DNA of 64,000 nucleotides from positions 2,728,001 through 2,792,000 of the forward strand of contig CP148074.1 in NCBI GenBank assembly GCA_037482215.1, given 5' to 3'. Position numbers and translations under genes: made by a program. A model generated the notes under the pieces. It saw only the letters and a list, made by a program, of their open reading frames with translations. It searched no databases and had not been told where the DNA came from. This document shows, one piece after another, positions 27,607 through 37,288 of the stretch; the first letter of the stretch is position 1, and every line of letters starts with the position of its first letter. Source of the stretch: Pseudomonas mendocina. Lineage in GTDB: Bacteria > Pseudomonadota > Gammaproteobacteria > Pseudomonadales > Pseudomonadaceae.

Positions 27607-28767
27607 ATGAACTTCACTCAAGAACACGAAGAACTGCGCCGCACGGTGAAAAACTTTGTCGACAAGGAGATCAACCCCTACGTCGAAGAGTGGGAAATAG
27701 ACGGCCATTTCCCGATGCGTGAAATTTTCAAAAAGGCCGGTGATCTGGGCTTGCTGGGTATCTCCAAGCCGGAAAAATTCGGCGGCATGGGCCTGGATTA
27801 CAGCTACTCGGTGGTAGCTGCTGAAGAATTCGGTACCGCCCATTGCGGCGGCGTACCACTGGCCATCGGCGTGCAGACTGACATGTGCACCCCGGCGCTG
27901 GCCCGTTTCGGCTCCGATGCCCTGCGTGAGGAGTTCCTGGCCCCGTCCATTGCGGGTGACTACATTGGCTGCATTGGTGTCTCCGAAGTCGGCGCAGGCT
28001 CCGACGTGGCCGGCCTGAAAACCACCGCACGCAAAGACGGTGATGACTACATCATCAACGGCGCGAAAATGTGGATCACCAACAGCCCGCAAGCCGACTT
28101 TATCTGCCTGCTGGCCAACACCAGTGACGACAAGCCCCACGTCAACAAATCCCTGATCGTGGTGCCGATGAACACGCCGGGCATCACCCTCAGCCAGCAC
28201 ATCGAAAAGCTCGGCATGCGTTCCTCCGAGACAGCTCAAGTGTTCTTCGATGACGTGCGCGTGCCGCAGCGCAACCGCATCGGCCACGAAGGCGCTGGCT
28301 TCATGATGCAGATGCTGCAGTTTCAGGAAGAGCGTCTGTTCGGTGCTGCCAACATCATCAAAGGCCTGGAGTATTGCGTTGACCAGACCATTGAATACAC
28401 CCGTCAGCGCCACACTTTCGGCCAACCGGTAATCGACAACCAGTATGTGCACTTCCGCCTGGCTGAGCTGCAAACTGAAATCGAAGCCCTTCGCGCGCTG
28501 GTGTACCAAGCCACCGAGCTGTACATCAAAGGCCGCGACGTGACCAAGCTGGCCTCCATGGCCAAGCTCAAAGCGGGTCGTCTGGGCCGTGAAGTGACCG
28601 ACAGCTGCCTGCAATTCTGGGGTGGCATGGGTTACACCTGGGACAACCCGATTTCCCGCGCTTACCGCGACGTGCGTCTGGTGTCCATCGGCGGCGGTGC
28701 GGACGAAATCATGCTCGGCATCATCTGCAAAATGATGGGCACCCTACCCGGCAAGAAGAAAGGCTAA
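27607..28767 (+). CDS. atuD: Citronellyl-CoA dehydrogenase (acyl-CoA dehydrogenase)
   Basis: 386 residues, one acyl-CoA dehydrogenase unit: N-terminal helical (1-115), FAD-binding beta domain with GCIGVSEVGAGSD and MWITNSP, and a C-terminal helical domain with ERLFGAANIIKGLEY and LQFWGGMGYTWDNPISRAYRDVR. It oxidises citronellyl-CoA to geranyl-CoA and passes electrons to ETF. The start at 27607 (MNFTQEHEE) has GAAGGAA upstream. Confidence 0.92.
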   Translation: MNFTQEHEELRRTVKNFVDKEINPYVEEWEIDGHFPMREIFKKAGDLGLLGISKPEKFGGMGLDYSYSVVAAEEFGTAHCGGVPLAIGVQTDMCTPALARFGSDALREEFLAPSIAGDYIGCIGVSEVGAGSDVAGLKTTARKDGDDYIINGAKMWITNSPQADFICLLANTSDDKPHVNKSLIVVPMNTPGITLSQHIEKLGMRSSETAQVFFDDVRVPQRNRIGHEGAGFMMQMLQFQEERLFGAANIIKGLEYCVDQTIEYTRQRHTFGQPVIDNQYVHFRLAELQTEIEALRALVYQATELYIKGRDVTKLASMAKLKAGRLGREVTDSCLQFWGGMGYTWDNPISRAYRDVRLVSIGGGADEIMLGIICKMMGTLPGKKKG

Positions 28768-28777
28768 GGCGCTGAAC

Positions 28778-28921
28778 GTAGGGTGGATCGCGCTTCACCG
28801 ATCCACCATTGAGATCGCACGGTGGATGTAAAAAGCGACATCCACCCTACCGGGGTAACCGGCGCTCTGGTGGATACAGACTGTAGGGTGGATCGGGGCG
28901 CGTAGTCGTCGTTTTACATCC
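28778..28921. repeat. REP-like repeat cluster in atuD-atuE spacer
   Basis: Alternating units of GTAGGGTGGATCG and ATCCACC(CTAC) in three inverted arrangements, filling most of the 214-bp gap between atuD and atuE. Confidence 0.7.
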
Positions 28922-28981
28922 AACATGACGATGCCCGGCCCCAAACGAAGTGCGTTAGGCAAAAGATTTAAGGAGCCTGCA

Positions 28982-29779
28982 ATGGCTGAATTACCGAATT
29001 GCGAAACACTGCTGTTGAACCTTGAGGCGGGCGTGCTGCACGTCACCCTCAACCGTCCGGACAGCCGTAATGCCATGAGTCTGGCCATGGTGCATGAACT
29101 GCGTGCGGTGCTGGCCCACGTCAGCCAGCAGAACGACGTGCGTGCTCTGGTGCTGCGTGGCGCTGGTGGCCACTTCTGTGCCGGTGGCGATATCAAAGAC
29201 ATGGCCGGTGCCCGCGCCAAAGGCGGCGACGCCTATCGCGAACTGAACCGCGCCTTCGGCGCCATGCTGGAAGAGTTCCAGCGCGCCCCGCTGGTGGTCA
29301 TCGCTGTGCTGGAAGGTGCCGTGCTCGGCGGCGGTTTCGGGCTGGCCTGCATCAGCGATATCGCCATTGCCGACAGCGCCTGCAAATTCGGTTTGCCGGA
29401 AACCACTCTCGGTATTCTGCCCGCGCAGATCGCACCGTTTGTGGTCAAGCGTGTGGGGCTGACTCAGGCCCGCCGTCTGGCGCTTACGGCGGCTCGCTTC
29501 AACGGCGAAGAAGCCCTGCGTCTGGGCCTGGTGCACTACTGCGAAAGCAACGACAGCGATCTGGAACAACGTCTGGCAGAGACTATCGAGCAAGTGCGCA
29601 AATGCGCGCCACACGCCAACGCACTGACCAAAGCCTTGTTGCTGGACACCGAGCAAGAAGCCCTGAGCAGCCTGTTGGACCGTGCTGCGGAGCAGTTTGC
29701 AGCCGCTGTCACCGGCCCGGAAGGTGTTGAAGGCACCATGGCCTTTGTACAGAAGCGTGCTGCCAAGTGGGCGCAATAA
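28982..29779 (+). CDS. atuE: Isohexenylglutaconyl-CoA hydratase (enoyl-CoA hydratase family)
   Basis: 265 residues, crotonase fold. Oxyanion-hole segments GAGGHFCAGGDIKDM and LGGGFGLACISDIAIAD, and the catalytic Glu in FGLPETTLGILP. It hydrates isohexenylglutaconyl-CoA in the citronellol pathway. The ATG at 28982 follows AAGGAGCCTGCA, a good ribosome site that decides the start over an upstream ATG at 28925. Confidence 0.92.
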   Translation: MAELPNCETLLLNLEAGVLHVTLNRPDSRNAMSLAMVHELRAVLAHVSQQNDVRALVLRGAGGHFCAGGDIKDMAGARAKGGDAYRELNRAFGAMLEEFQRAPLVVIAVLEGAVLGGGFGLACISDIAIADSACKFGLPETTLGILPAQIAPFVVKRVGLTQARRLALTAARFNGEEALRLGLVHYCESNDSDLEQRLAETIEQVRKCAPHANALTKALLLDTEQEALSSLLDRAAEQFAAAVTGPEGVEGTMAFVQKRAAKWAQ

Positions 29780-29795
29780 CACGGATATACAGATC

Positions 29796-29877
29796 GTAGG
29801 GTGGATGTTGCTTTCCACATCACCCGAACACCGCACGGTGGATCAATCAAGCGTGAACGACGCGCCCCGATCCACCC
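29796..29877. repeat. REP-like repeat in atuE-atuF spacer
   Basis: GTAGGGTGGAT at the left and CGATCCACCC at the right, with an inner GGTGGATC unit. Same family as 24921 and 28778. Confidence 0.7.
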
Positions 29878-29920
29878 ATAGAGTCCCAGCGCGGATTAGA
29901 CGGCAGGAGTAGAACAATAA

Positions 29921-31909
29921 ATGGCTGCATTCAATAAGATTCTGATTGCCAACCGCGGTGAGATTGCCTGCCGGGTAATGCGCACCGCCAAAGACCTCGG
30001 TTACCGCACCGTGGCGGTGTTCTCTGAGGCCGACGCTGGCGCCCGCCATGTGCAAGTGGCTGACGAAGCCGTGTGTATCGGCCCGGCGCAGGTCAACCAG
30101 TCCTATCTGGTGATCGACAACATCATCGCGGCGGCCCAAAAGACCGGCGCAGATGCCATCCACCCCGGCTACGGTTTCCTCTCGGAAAACGCCGACTTTG
30201 CCCGCGCCTGCGAGGCCGCCGGTATCGTATTTATCGGCCCGACCGTTGAGGCCATCCACCTGATGGGCTCTAAGCGCCTGTCGAAAATCGCCATGCTCGA
30301 AGCCGGTGTGCCGTGCATTCCGGGTTACGAAGGTGCCGCACAGGACGACGAGACCCTAATCGCTGAAGCCGGCCGCATCGGCTATCCGCTGATGATCAAA
30401 GCCAGCGCTGGTGGCGGTGGTCGTGGCATGCGCCTGGTGCACGAGGCCAGCGAACTGCAAGAGCAAATCCGCACCGCCCGCTCCGAAGCGCAAAACGCCT
30501 TCGGCTCCGGTGAGCTGATTCTGGAGCGTGCCGTGATTCGCCCACGTCACGTGGAAATCCAAGTGTTTGGCGATCAGCATGGCAACATCGTTTACCTCGG
30601 TGAGCGTGACTGCTCCGTGCAGCGCCGCCACCAGAAAGTGGTAGAAGAAGCCCCCTGCCCGGTCATGACCCCAGAGCTGCGCAAAGCCATGGGTGAAGCG
30701 GCTGTGAAAGCCGCTGCCAGCGTGAACTACGTCGGTGCCGGTACGGTGGAATTCCTGCTGGATGCCAGCGGCGAGTTCTTCTTTCTGGAAATGAACACCC
30801 GCTTGCAGGTAGAGCACCCGGTTACTGAACTGATCACCGGCCAGGACCTGGTGGCGTGGCAGATCCGTGCTGCCGAAGGCCAACCGCTGCCGCTGACTCA
30901 GGAGCAGATCCAGCTCACCGGACACGCCATGGAAGTGCGCCTGTACGCGGAGGATTCCGCCAAGAACTTCCTGCCGCAAACTGGCTGCGTGCTGCGCTGG
31001 GAGCCTGAGCTGTTGGATGGCGTGCGCATCGACCACGGTCTGGTGGAAGGTCAGGAAGTCACCCCGTTCTACGACCCGATGCTGGCCAAAGTCATCGCGT
31101 ACGGCGCAACCCGTGAAGATGCCCGCCGCAAGCTGGTTCGCGCGCTGGAAAACTGCGTGCTGCTGGGCGTAAACGGCAACCAGCGCTTCCTCGCCAACCT
31201 GCTGGCCAACCCAGAGTTTGCAGCGGGTAAGGCCACCACCGCCTTTATCGCCGAGCACTTTGCCAGCGACGAGAGCCTGACCCCACAAGCCCCGGCTGCA
31301 AGCGAGCTGGCCATTGCCGCCGCCCTGCTCTATCAGGCCTCGGCCAACAGTCGCGCCCATCAGGGCGGTATTGCCGGTTGGCGCAGCGCGGGTAGCGCGC
31401 CGTGGCGCTTCACCCTGAAACAGGGCGAGCAGAAGTGTGCCGTTGAACTCGACGTACTGGGCGATGGCACTCAAGCCTACCTGCGCGCCACAGTCGGTGA
31501 AACGCAGGTCGAACTGAAGCTGCTCAACAGCGATGGCCGCTGGCTGACCCTAGAGCAAGACGGCATCCGTCGTCGTCAGGCGTACCACTTAGACGGTGAC
31601 AAGGTTTGGCTGTTCGGCCACTTCGGCAACCTCGAACTGATCGACGTTACCCACGAGCCAGCGGGTGGCCAGAATGCGGCCAGCAGCGGTGCGGTGAAAG
31701 CGCCTATGGACGGTGCAATCGTTGATGTATTGGTGGAAGAAGGCGCCAAGGTCAGCAAAGGCCAACTGCTGGTTGTGCTGGAAGCCATGAAGATGGAACA
31801 CCCACTCAAAGCAGGCGTAGACGGTACCGTACGCCGCGTTGGTGCCAATAAAGGCGATCAGGTTAAGAATCGCCAACTGCTGGTGGAAATCGAGGCTGAC
31901 GAAGCTTAA
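29921..31909 (+). CDS. atuF: Geranyl-CoA carboxylase alpha subunit (biotin carboxylase + BCCP)
   Basis: 662 residues. A biotin carboxylase domain spans about 1-450 (ILIANRGEIACRV, KASAGGGGRGM, FLEMNTRLQVEHPVTE), followed by a BT-like linker region and a C-terminal biotinyl domain with the biotin Lys624 in EAMKMEH. It supplies carboxybiotin to AtuC. The length and BCCP at the end match the acyl-CoA carboxylase alpha subunit. A terminator follows. Confidence 0.92.
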   Translation: MAAFNKILIANRGEIACRVMRTAKDLGYRTVAVFSEADAGARHVQVADEAVCIGPAQVNQSYLVIDNIIAAAQKTGADAIHPGYGFLSENADFARACEAAGIVFIGPTVEAIHLMGSKRLSKIAMLEAGVPCIPGYEGAAQDDETLIAEAGRIGYPLMIKASAGGGGRGMRLVHEASELQEQIRTARSEAQNAFGSGELILERAVIRPRHVEIQVFGDQHGNIVYLGERDCSVQRRHQKVVEEAPCPVMTPELRKAMGEAAVKAAASVNYVGAGTVEFLLDASGEFFFLEMNTRLQVEHPVTELITGQDLVAWQIRAAEGQPLPLTQEQIQLTGHAMEVRLYAEDSAKNFLPQTGCVLRWEPELLDGVRIDHGLVEGQEVTPFYDPMLAKVIAYGATREDARRKLVRALENCVLLGVNGNQRFLANLLANPEFAAGKATTAFIAEHFASDESLTPQAPAASELAIAAALLYQASANSRAHQGGIAGWRSAGSAPWRFTLKQGEQKCAVELDVLGDGTQAYLRATVGETQVELKLLNSDGRWLTLEQDGIRRRQAYHLDGDKVWLFGHFGNLELIDVTHEPAGGQNAASSGAVKAPMDGAIVDVLVEEGAKVSKGQLLVVLEAMKMEHPLKAGVDGTVRRVGANKGDQVKNRQLLVEIEADEA

Positions 31910-31933
31910 TCGGTGCCCATGCAGCCTTACCTG

Positions 31934-31980
31934 GCCCCGCCTCAACACTGGTTAACGCCAGCGTTGCGGAGGGGCTTTTT
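31934..31980 (+). terminator. Rho-independent terminator after atuF
   Basis: Long hairpin GCCCCGCCTCAACACTGG / CCAGCGTTGCGGAGGGGC (with mismatches) and TTTTT. It implies atuG is transcribed partly or wholly apart from atuA-F. Confidence 0.7.
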
Positions 31981-32047
31981 CGTTTATCACGATTGATATT
32001 GGCTCGAATTGATTTTTAAACAGCCACAAGCACCGGAGGCTTACACG

Positions 32048-32869
32048 ATGTCCCTCAAAGGCAAAACTCTGTTTATCACTGGCGCCAGTCGCGGTATTGG
32101 ACGCGAAATCGCCCTTAAAGCAGCGGCTGATGGCGCCAATATCATCATTGCTGCCAAGAGCGCCGAAGCCCATCCCAAACTAGCAGGTACCATTCACAGC
32201 GTTGCCGCAGAAGTGGAAGCAGCTGGCGGCAAGGCGCTGGCCATACAACTCGATGTACGCGATGAAGAAGCCGTGCGCGCAGCCATGGCCAAAGCCACCG
32301 AACACTTTGGCGGTATTGATGCACTGATCAACAATGCCGGTGCCATCAAGCTGGTGGGCGTGGAAAAGCTCGAACCCAAGCGCTTTGACCTGATGTACCA
32401 GATCAACACCCGCGCCGTGATGGTCTGCAGCCAGGCCGCGCTGCCCTATCTCAAACAAAGCGGCGGACACATCATCAACCTCTCCCCGCCTTTGAACCTC
32501 GATCCGAAATGGTTTGCCCAATACGGCCCTTACACCGTAACCAAGTACGGCATGAGCATGCTGACCCTCGGCATGAGTGAGGAATTCAAGAAGCACGGCG
32601 TCAGCGTCAACTCACTGTGGCCACGCACTGTGATTGCCACAGCAGCCATCGAGTTCGAACTGGGCGGCCCGCAAATCTTCAAACAGGCTCGCACCCCGGC
32701 GATCATGGCGGACGCCGCTTACGCCATCCTCAACACAACGGGCCGCAGCCTCACCGGCCGCCTGCTGATTGACGATGAAATCCTTGCCGAACAAGGCGTC
32801 ACTGACTTTGACAAGTACCGCTACGACCAGAACGGAAGCGGGTTGATGACGGATTTGTTTGTGGAGTGA
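32048..32869 (+). CDS. atuG: AtuG, short-chain dehydrogenase (HSDL2-like)
   Basis: 273 residues. TGASRGIG at about 11-18 and a canonical YTVTK (Tyr-x3-Lys) catalytic pair; preceding NLSPPLN supplies the Ser. It resembles HSDL2-type SDRs. In the known cluster, AtuG is thought to act early on terpenoid alcohols or on later hydroxyacyl intermediates; the exact step is uncertain. Start at 32048 preceded by CCGGAGG. No atuH-type gene follows directly; a fimbrial operon points towards it. Confidence 0.85.
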   Translation: MSLKGKTLFITGASRGIGREIALKAAADGANIIIAAKSAEAHPKLAGTIHSVAAEVEAAGGKALAIQLDVRDEEAVRAAMAKATEHFGGIDALINNAGAIKLVGVEKLEPKRFDLMYQINTRAVMVCSQAALPYLKQSGGHIINLSPPLNLDPKWFAQYGPYTVTKYGMSMLTLGMSEEFKKHGVSVNSLWPRTVIATAAIEFELGGPQIFKQARTPAIMADAAYAILNTTGRSLTGRLLIDDEILAEQGVTDFDKYRYDQNGSGLMTDLFVE

Positions 32870-32886
32870 CCCTTCAATAAGTTAGG

Positions 32887-32928
32887 CAGTCTACTCTTGC
32901 AGGTTTTGCCTCTTGCAAGAGCAGACTG
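32887..32928. terminator. Bidirectional stem-loop between convergent atuG and fimbrial adhesin
   Basis: CAGTCT-A-CTCTTGCA / TGCAAGAG-C-AGACTG (14 bp with one internal mismatch). No long T run; probably a two-way terminator. Confidence 0.6.
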
Positions 32929-32945
32929 TTAGAGTCAGCAATGCC

Positions 32946-33986
32946 TCAGTAGTAAACCACTTGGACTACCATCATTGCTTCAAATGCCCCTTCGTCAATA
33001 TCAGTATCCAAGGGCACCATTGTGGCGGTGAATGGAACAATGATTTGTGGTTGGTTCGGTTGAAACTTGGCCAAAGGGAACGGTTCGTTGAACGGAACGA
33101 GGTTGTTACGTTGATCCCTGATCTGTATACCGAACTTACTGTTAGCTTCTGGCAACATCACATAATCGCCGTCTTTGTAAGACGTCATAAAGGTACCACC
33201 AATATTGATGGCAGTTTCGCAAGCTTTGTTTAATTCCAGTGTGAAGCTTCTGGTTGGTGCTGGTGGTGAGAAGCCTGTGGTAGTAGTCTGAACCGTTCCA
33301 AAGTTAACAGTTCCGGGCTCTGGTTTAGCCGTCACATCAATGGCGCAGTCTGTACCGACGATATTCTGCAAGCCCCGCAGTTGATAACGAAAATTTCCGT
33401 GCGGGTTAGATGGACCATCATACAAACCATACTTCCCGTCTAACTGAAATACGTCATACGTGTCTTGAGTCGGTGTTTTCAGTGGCTCCAATCCACGCTT
33501 ACGAATCACTACCTGAAACGTAATATTCGCTCGCACCAAAGTACACTGCTTCATTGCCGGATAGGTAATTGCCCACGGGCAGGCGATAGAGGTGTGACCG
33601 GTATACACCCCACCTGAAGGATTCGAACTCCAGTCACCATCCCAATTAGTACGGCCTTTATAGACCAAACCGAACTCAATGCCCCAAGCAGGGGAATAAA
33701 GTCCGGAAGGGTTGCCATAGAAATAGATTGGATCATTTTCAGTAGGATATGAATCAGGGTGCTTCCAGCACTCAGCGGACACAGTGTGTGTGCGTGATCG
33801 CCAAATGATGGTGCCATCAGCGACCGTCGCTGGAACCGATACAGGGCCAATATCCTCAGTCAAATAATCAGCGCCCGTGACTGACTTGCAATGCAAAGCC
33901 CATGACGGTAGAGAGAATGAAAGCAGAAGCGCAAACAGGCCACACATCCACCAGAAGTGGCGATTGGACGAACTGCTAACTTTCAT
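32946..33986 (-). CDS. Fimbrial tip adhesin / minor pilin
   Basis: 346 residues, signal peptide about 1-31 (...LPSWALHC). The N-terminal two thirds is an unassigned, Cys-containing domain, probably the receptor-binding part; the C-terminal third (from about ALDVTAKPEPGTVNFG onward) is a pilin-like domain with the donor-strand pattern ending VVQVVYY. It is the last gene of the fimbrial operon and overlaps the chaperone stop by 4 bp, so the ATG at 33986 is preferred to a start at 34004. Ligand unknown. Confidence 0.8.
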   Translation of the reverse strand: MKVSSSSNRHFWWMCGLFALLLSFSLPSWALHCKSVTGADYLTEDIGPVSVPATVADGTIIWRSRTHTVSAECWKHPDSYPTENDPIYFYGNPSGLYSPAWGIEFGLVYKGRTNWDGDWSSNPSGGVYTGHTSIACPWAITYPAMKQCTLVRANITFQVVIRKRGLEPLKTPTQDTYDVFQLDGKYGLYDGPSNPHGNFRYQLRGLQNIVGTDCAIDVTAKPEPGTVNFGTVQTTTTGFSPPAPTRSFTLELNKACETAINIGGTFMTSYKDGDYVMLPEANSKFGIQIRDQRNNLVPFNEPFPLAKFQPNQPQIIVPFTATMVPLDTDIDEGAFEAMMVVQVVYY

Positions 33987-34720
33987 GGTTGCGCAGCCTT
34001 GCACTCAACAGCGCTGCAAATGAAATGTGTATCTGCTTGGCCTCCATAATCATTCATGTTAGACACGAACAACTCTTTAAACCCTGTCTGAGTAATTGGA
34101 AATTGAGCACTGCCGAAAGGCTCGATCATCACCGTTTCGATAGGCATACTAATTTTTTCTACGCCAGCCAGTAGCCCCACTACGGTTATATGAAAAGCGG
34201 TCGGATTATTAATCGTAAGCTGTTTAGCTGCTGAGTCGACCTTAATATGAAGGCCCTCGGCTAGATCTCCGCCACGAACACGCTTAACGGCTGCAGGGCG
34301 ATAGAAAAGTTTGATCTTCGATTGCAAGGCAATTTGAATTGTATTCACGGCCTCACTCTTAGGTGGAATTTCACGCACATTCAAATAGAAAACTGACTCA
34401 CGATCTTTCGGAAGTTCAGCCTCAGGGAGTTTAACGATACGTAATAGCGAGCTTTCGCTAGCCTCAATGCGCTGCAGAGGGGGTAATACCATGAAGGGAC
34501 TGGTAAGTTTTTCGCCGTTTCCATTTTCAATCCATGACTGCACTACAAACGGAAGTTCAGTACTTCTGTTGTTCAGTGTAACGCCTACCGACTGGGCCGA
34601 CTCATCGAATATAACTCGCGTACGATCTGGAGAAACTGCAGCCTGTACCAACAATGGAATACAAAGACTAGCGGCAAGGCAAATGCGCTGTTTAAAGTAG
34701 CGATGTGGTAATAAAAACAT
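33983..34720 (-). CDS. Periplasmic fimbrial chaperone (PapD-like)
   Basis: 245 residues: signal peptide about 1-28, then two Ig-like domains. The G1 strand motif TIQIALQSKIKLFYRP and the FYLNVREIPP segment are the chaperone signature. It caps pilin subunits by donor-strand complementation and delivers them to the usher. Overlaps the adhesin gene by 4 bp; 34 bp from the usher. Confidence 0.9.
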   Translation of the reverse strand: MFLLPHRYFKQRICLAASLCIPLLVQAAVSPDRTRVIFDESAQSVGVTLNNRSTELPFVVQSWIENGNGEKLTSPFMVLPPLQRIEASESSLLRIVKLPEAELPKDRESVFYLNVREIPPKSEAVNTIQIALQSKIKLFYRPAAVKRVRGGDLAEGLHIKVDSAAKQLTINNPTAFHITVVGLLAGVEKISMPIETVMIEPFGSAQFPITQTGFKELFVSNMNDYGGQADTHFICSAVECKAAQP

Positions 34721-34754
34721 ATTATCTCTCCAAGCATAAAAAAAGCTGGCGTGC

Positions 34755-37211
34755 TTACAGACAAAGCACTGACTTAGCTACATTTGTAACGATTTCACTT
34801 TCTGGTAGTTCAGCCAGCTTGCAATTTTGGCCATCTCCCCAACGCACAATCAGATCTGCACCTGCTTTAACACCAAGCAGATAGGTCACTCCCTGCTCGC
34901 CGACAATACCTACTTCCCGATTGGTGACAGCGTCTTGAACCGATGCACCAAACGGCACAAAGTCTCCGCCTTCCTGAAGAACTTCTATAAAAGCGTTATA
35001 TCCGCGACCTGCAGCAAAACTGGCGTGACCGATAGCTCCTTCAGTAAGCGTCATGCGCTGAATTGGGTTGGCTACATCCACGTTGAGTGGCAGTTCATTT
35101 ACATTCACTCGAGCCTCGTAAGCCTGGAATGAAGGGATTCCATCAACCACAACATGCCCTTTGCTGTTGGTGCGTGCCAGACCAGCAAACGCAACCCCTT
35201 CGACGCCGTCGGTTGAAGCCAACAAGCGGGTATCACCGTTTGAGCCATTGGCGTGGGACATCACACCATGAGAAGTCAACACGACCGAACTGTTGACACT
35301 GGCGGTGACCGAACGATAGGTACTTCCATCTGTGGTAGCTGAAGCATTCACCCGGTAGTTTGCCGTGCGCTTGCTTACGTTAGCACTTGCACTACGTTGC
35401 TCACCCACAGTGCCGTGAACCTGGTAATTGATACCTCGGCCGTCGTCATAGCTGTAGCCCAAAGTGGCACCAGGATCACCGGAACCTGTGTGCTGCATGT
35501 TACTCGACACCACCGCACCTTCACCAAGCGGAAGGCTGAGCCCGAGGTAAACCTGAGTATCGTCATTGAGCGCATTGCGCGTCTGATAGGCAGACAGATG
35601 CACGTTCAGGTTATGCAGCCCTGCGATAGATACTCGTCGTGCCAGTGTCAGGCCAAAACGGTTATTGGTCGGCGCATCCCAATAGGTAGAGTGGTCATAG
35701 GAAAAGCTGGCCGACATCCATGGGAAGTTTTTGGCCAGGGTGATGGAATAACGCTGTTTACCCGAGTTCATGGAGTATGAATCAGGTGATCCAACAAACT
35801 GTGAGAAGTTAGTGAAGGACTTTTCTGAGAAACGATACCCCAAAAAACGCAAATCGGTGCCAATTGCATCAAATCGCTTGGAATAGTTTATTCGGTAGGA
35901 GTTACCCTCCGTGAGTTCGTCACTCCAATATAGTTTCGCCCTCGCATTGGTGACGTCCACAGACAGAGCACCAAATGGGCCTAGATCCTTACCGATACCC
36001 AGTGCGCTGGATAAGTAATCGTCAGCCGCCAGCACCCCGCCGTACAGAGTCACCTCCATAGGCAAGCCATAGGCTAGCTCCGAACTGATGAAGTTAGGTT
36101 CAATACCTCCACCGGTCAGGCGCGGCTGACCAACTGAAATTTTGTAGCGAAGTTCATCTTCACGTGCGAGAAAAGGTACTGTCGCGGTTGCTACCGTGAA
36201 AGTCTGCTCAGTTCCATCTTCTTCCTTGACTGTTACATCCAGCACACCTTGAACACTGCTATCTAAGTCCTGAATGCTGAACTCGCCTGGGGTGACCGTT
36301 GTTGAGTAGAGCACGCGGTCGTCCTGGGAAACAGTGACCGTCGCATTGGTCTGCGCATGCCCGCTGATCAATGGTGCATAGCCACGCAACCTGAGCGGCA
36401 GCATGCGTTCATCGCTACTGAGTGTTGCGCCTTTTAAGGCAAATGTGTCGAATACATCTGAGTTCAGGTAGTCCTCGCCAAAGGTGAACTTTGAACGGAT
36501 AGAGGGCAACGCTCGGTACGCATAGAATCGATTGAGCTGTAACGTTTTGTCATTGAACGTACTGCTGTAACTACCGCTTTCTTTCTGCGCCTGATAATCA
36601 GCTCGAATCCGCCAAGCACCGATATTCAGCCCGGCAGTTCCATAACTCTGAAGAGAATTTGACTCACCACTGGAACCCGCCCCAGTAGAGTGCCGATGAT
36701 TGGCAATTACACGGTAATCCAGCAGCGCACCGTCAATACCATCACTCCAAGCAGCCGGAGGCATATAGCTAGGGTCGTCATACTCAAAGGAAACCTGAGG
36801 CAGACTTATTGAAAGTCGAGCCAATCCTGCCTGATAGTTAACTTTGGCACTATCAATAGAATCTAGCCTGATACAATCCGTATCTTGGTAATATGGCAGA
36901 AGCTCCAACAAACTTGACTTGAGACCAAATTTACTTATCAAGTTCAAACGCAGACACGGATAAGTCTCAAGCCCCTCACCATTACTTTTAAACTCTATCG
37001 ACTCGCTACCATAACTCCTTTTATTAACGACAATATCAAGCAGATAACTACCAGGAGCCGTGTACTTCCCGCGCGAAAATTTATCCAGACTTACATTTGT
37101 ATCATTATCTATATTTAAAAACTCAGAATTAAACTCTAGCGCCACAACAGAAGGCGCGGCGATACTCAAAAAGCAAAGGAAAAAACATTCACGACGGATC
37201 ACGAGATCCAC
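34755..37211 (-). CDS. Outer membrane fimbrial usher
   Basis: 818 residues with signal peptide (about 1-24), N-terminal domain with FNSEFLN, a translocation beta-barrel interrupted by a plug domain (about 230-315) and C-terminal domains with the conserved terminal disulfide (NCKLAELPES...VLCL). It forms the secretion pore and assembly site for the fimbria. A stem-loop lies between it and the pilin gene, probably lowering usher expression relative to pilin. Confidence 0.92.
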   Translation of the reverse strand: MDLVIRRECFFLCFLSIAAPSVVALEFNSEFLNIDNDTNVSLDKFSRGKYTAPGSYLLDIVVNKRSYGSESIEFKSNGEGLETYPCLRLNLISKFGLKSSLLELLPYYQDTDCIRLDSIDSAKVNYQAGLARLSISLPQVSFEYDDPSYMPPAAWSDGIDGALLDYRVIANHRHSTGAGSSGESNSLQSYGTAGLNIGAWRIRADYQAQKESGSYSSTFNDKTLQLNRFYAYRALPSIRSKFTFGEDYLNSDVFDTFALKGATLSSDERMLPLRLRGYAPLISGHAQTNATVTVSQDDRVLYSTTVTPGEFSIQDLDSSVQGVLDVTVKEEDGTEQTFTVATATVPFLAREDELRYKISVGQPRLTGGGIEPNFISSELAYGLPMEVTLYGGVLAADDYLSSALGIGKDLGPFGALSVDVTNARAKLYWSDELTEGNSYRINYSKRFDAIGTDLRFLGYRFSEKSFTNFSQFVGSPDSYSMNSGKQRYSITLAKNFPWMSASFSYDHSTYWDAPTNNRFGLTLARRVSIAGLHNLNVHLSAYQTRNALNDDTQVYLGLSLPLGEGAVVSSNMQHTGSGDPGATLGYSYDDGRGINYQVHGTVGEQRSASANVSKRTANYRVNASATTDGSTYRSVTASVNSSVVLTSHGVMSHANGSNGDTRLLASTDGVEGVAFAGLARTNSKGHVVVDGIPSFQAYEARVNVNELPLNVDVANPIQRMTLTEGAIGHASFAAGRGYNAFIEVLQEGGDFVPFGASVQDAVTNREVGIVGEQGVTYLLGVKAGADLIVRWGDGQNCKLAELPESEIVTNVAKSVLCL

Positions 37212-37240
37212 CTTTTCTCTATACAGAAATTAACAAGAAG

Positions 37241-37262
37241 AAAGGGGCATTTACGCCCCTTT
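37241..37262 (-). terminator. Intercistronic stem-loop between pilin and usher
   Basis: AAAGGGGC / GCCCCTTT around a 6-nt loop, 27 bp after the pilin stop. Probably partial termination or mRNA protection that favours the major subunit. Confidence 0.6.
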
Positions 37263-37288
37263 CCTATACAACCATCGCCTAGCGCAAA

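Noticed and set aside
26532..27617. 361-codon minus-strand frame opposite atuC
   Set aside because: Shadow of atuC, no domain and no start signal.
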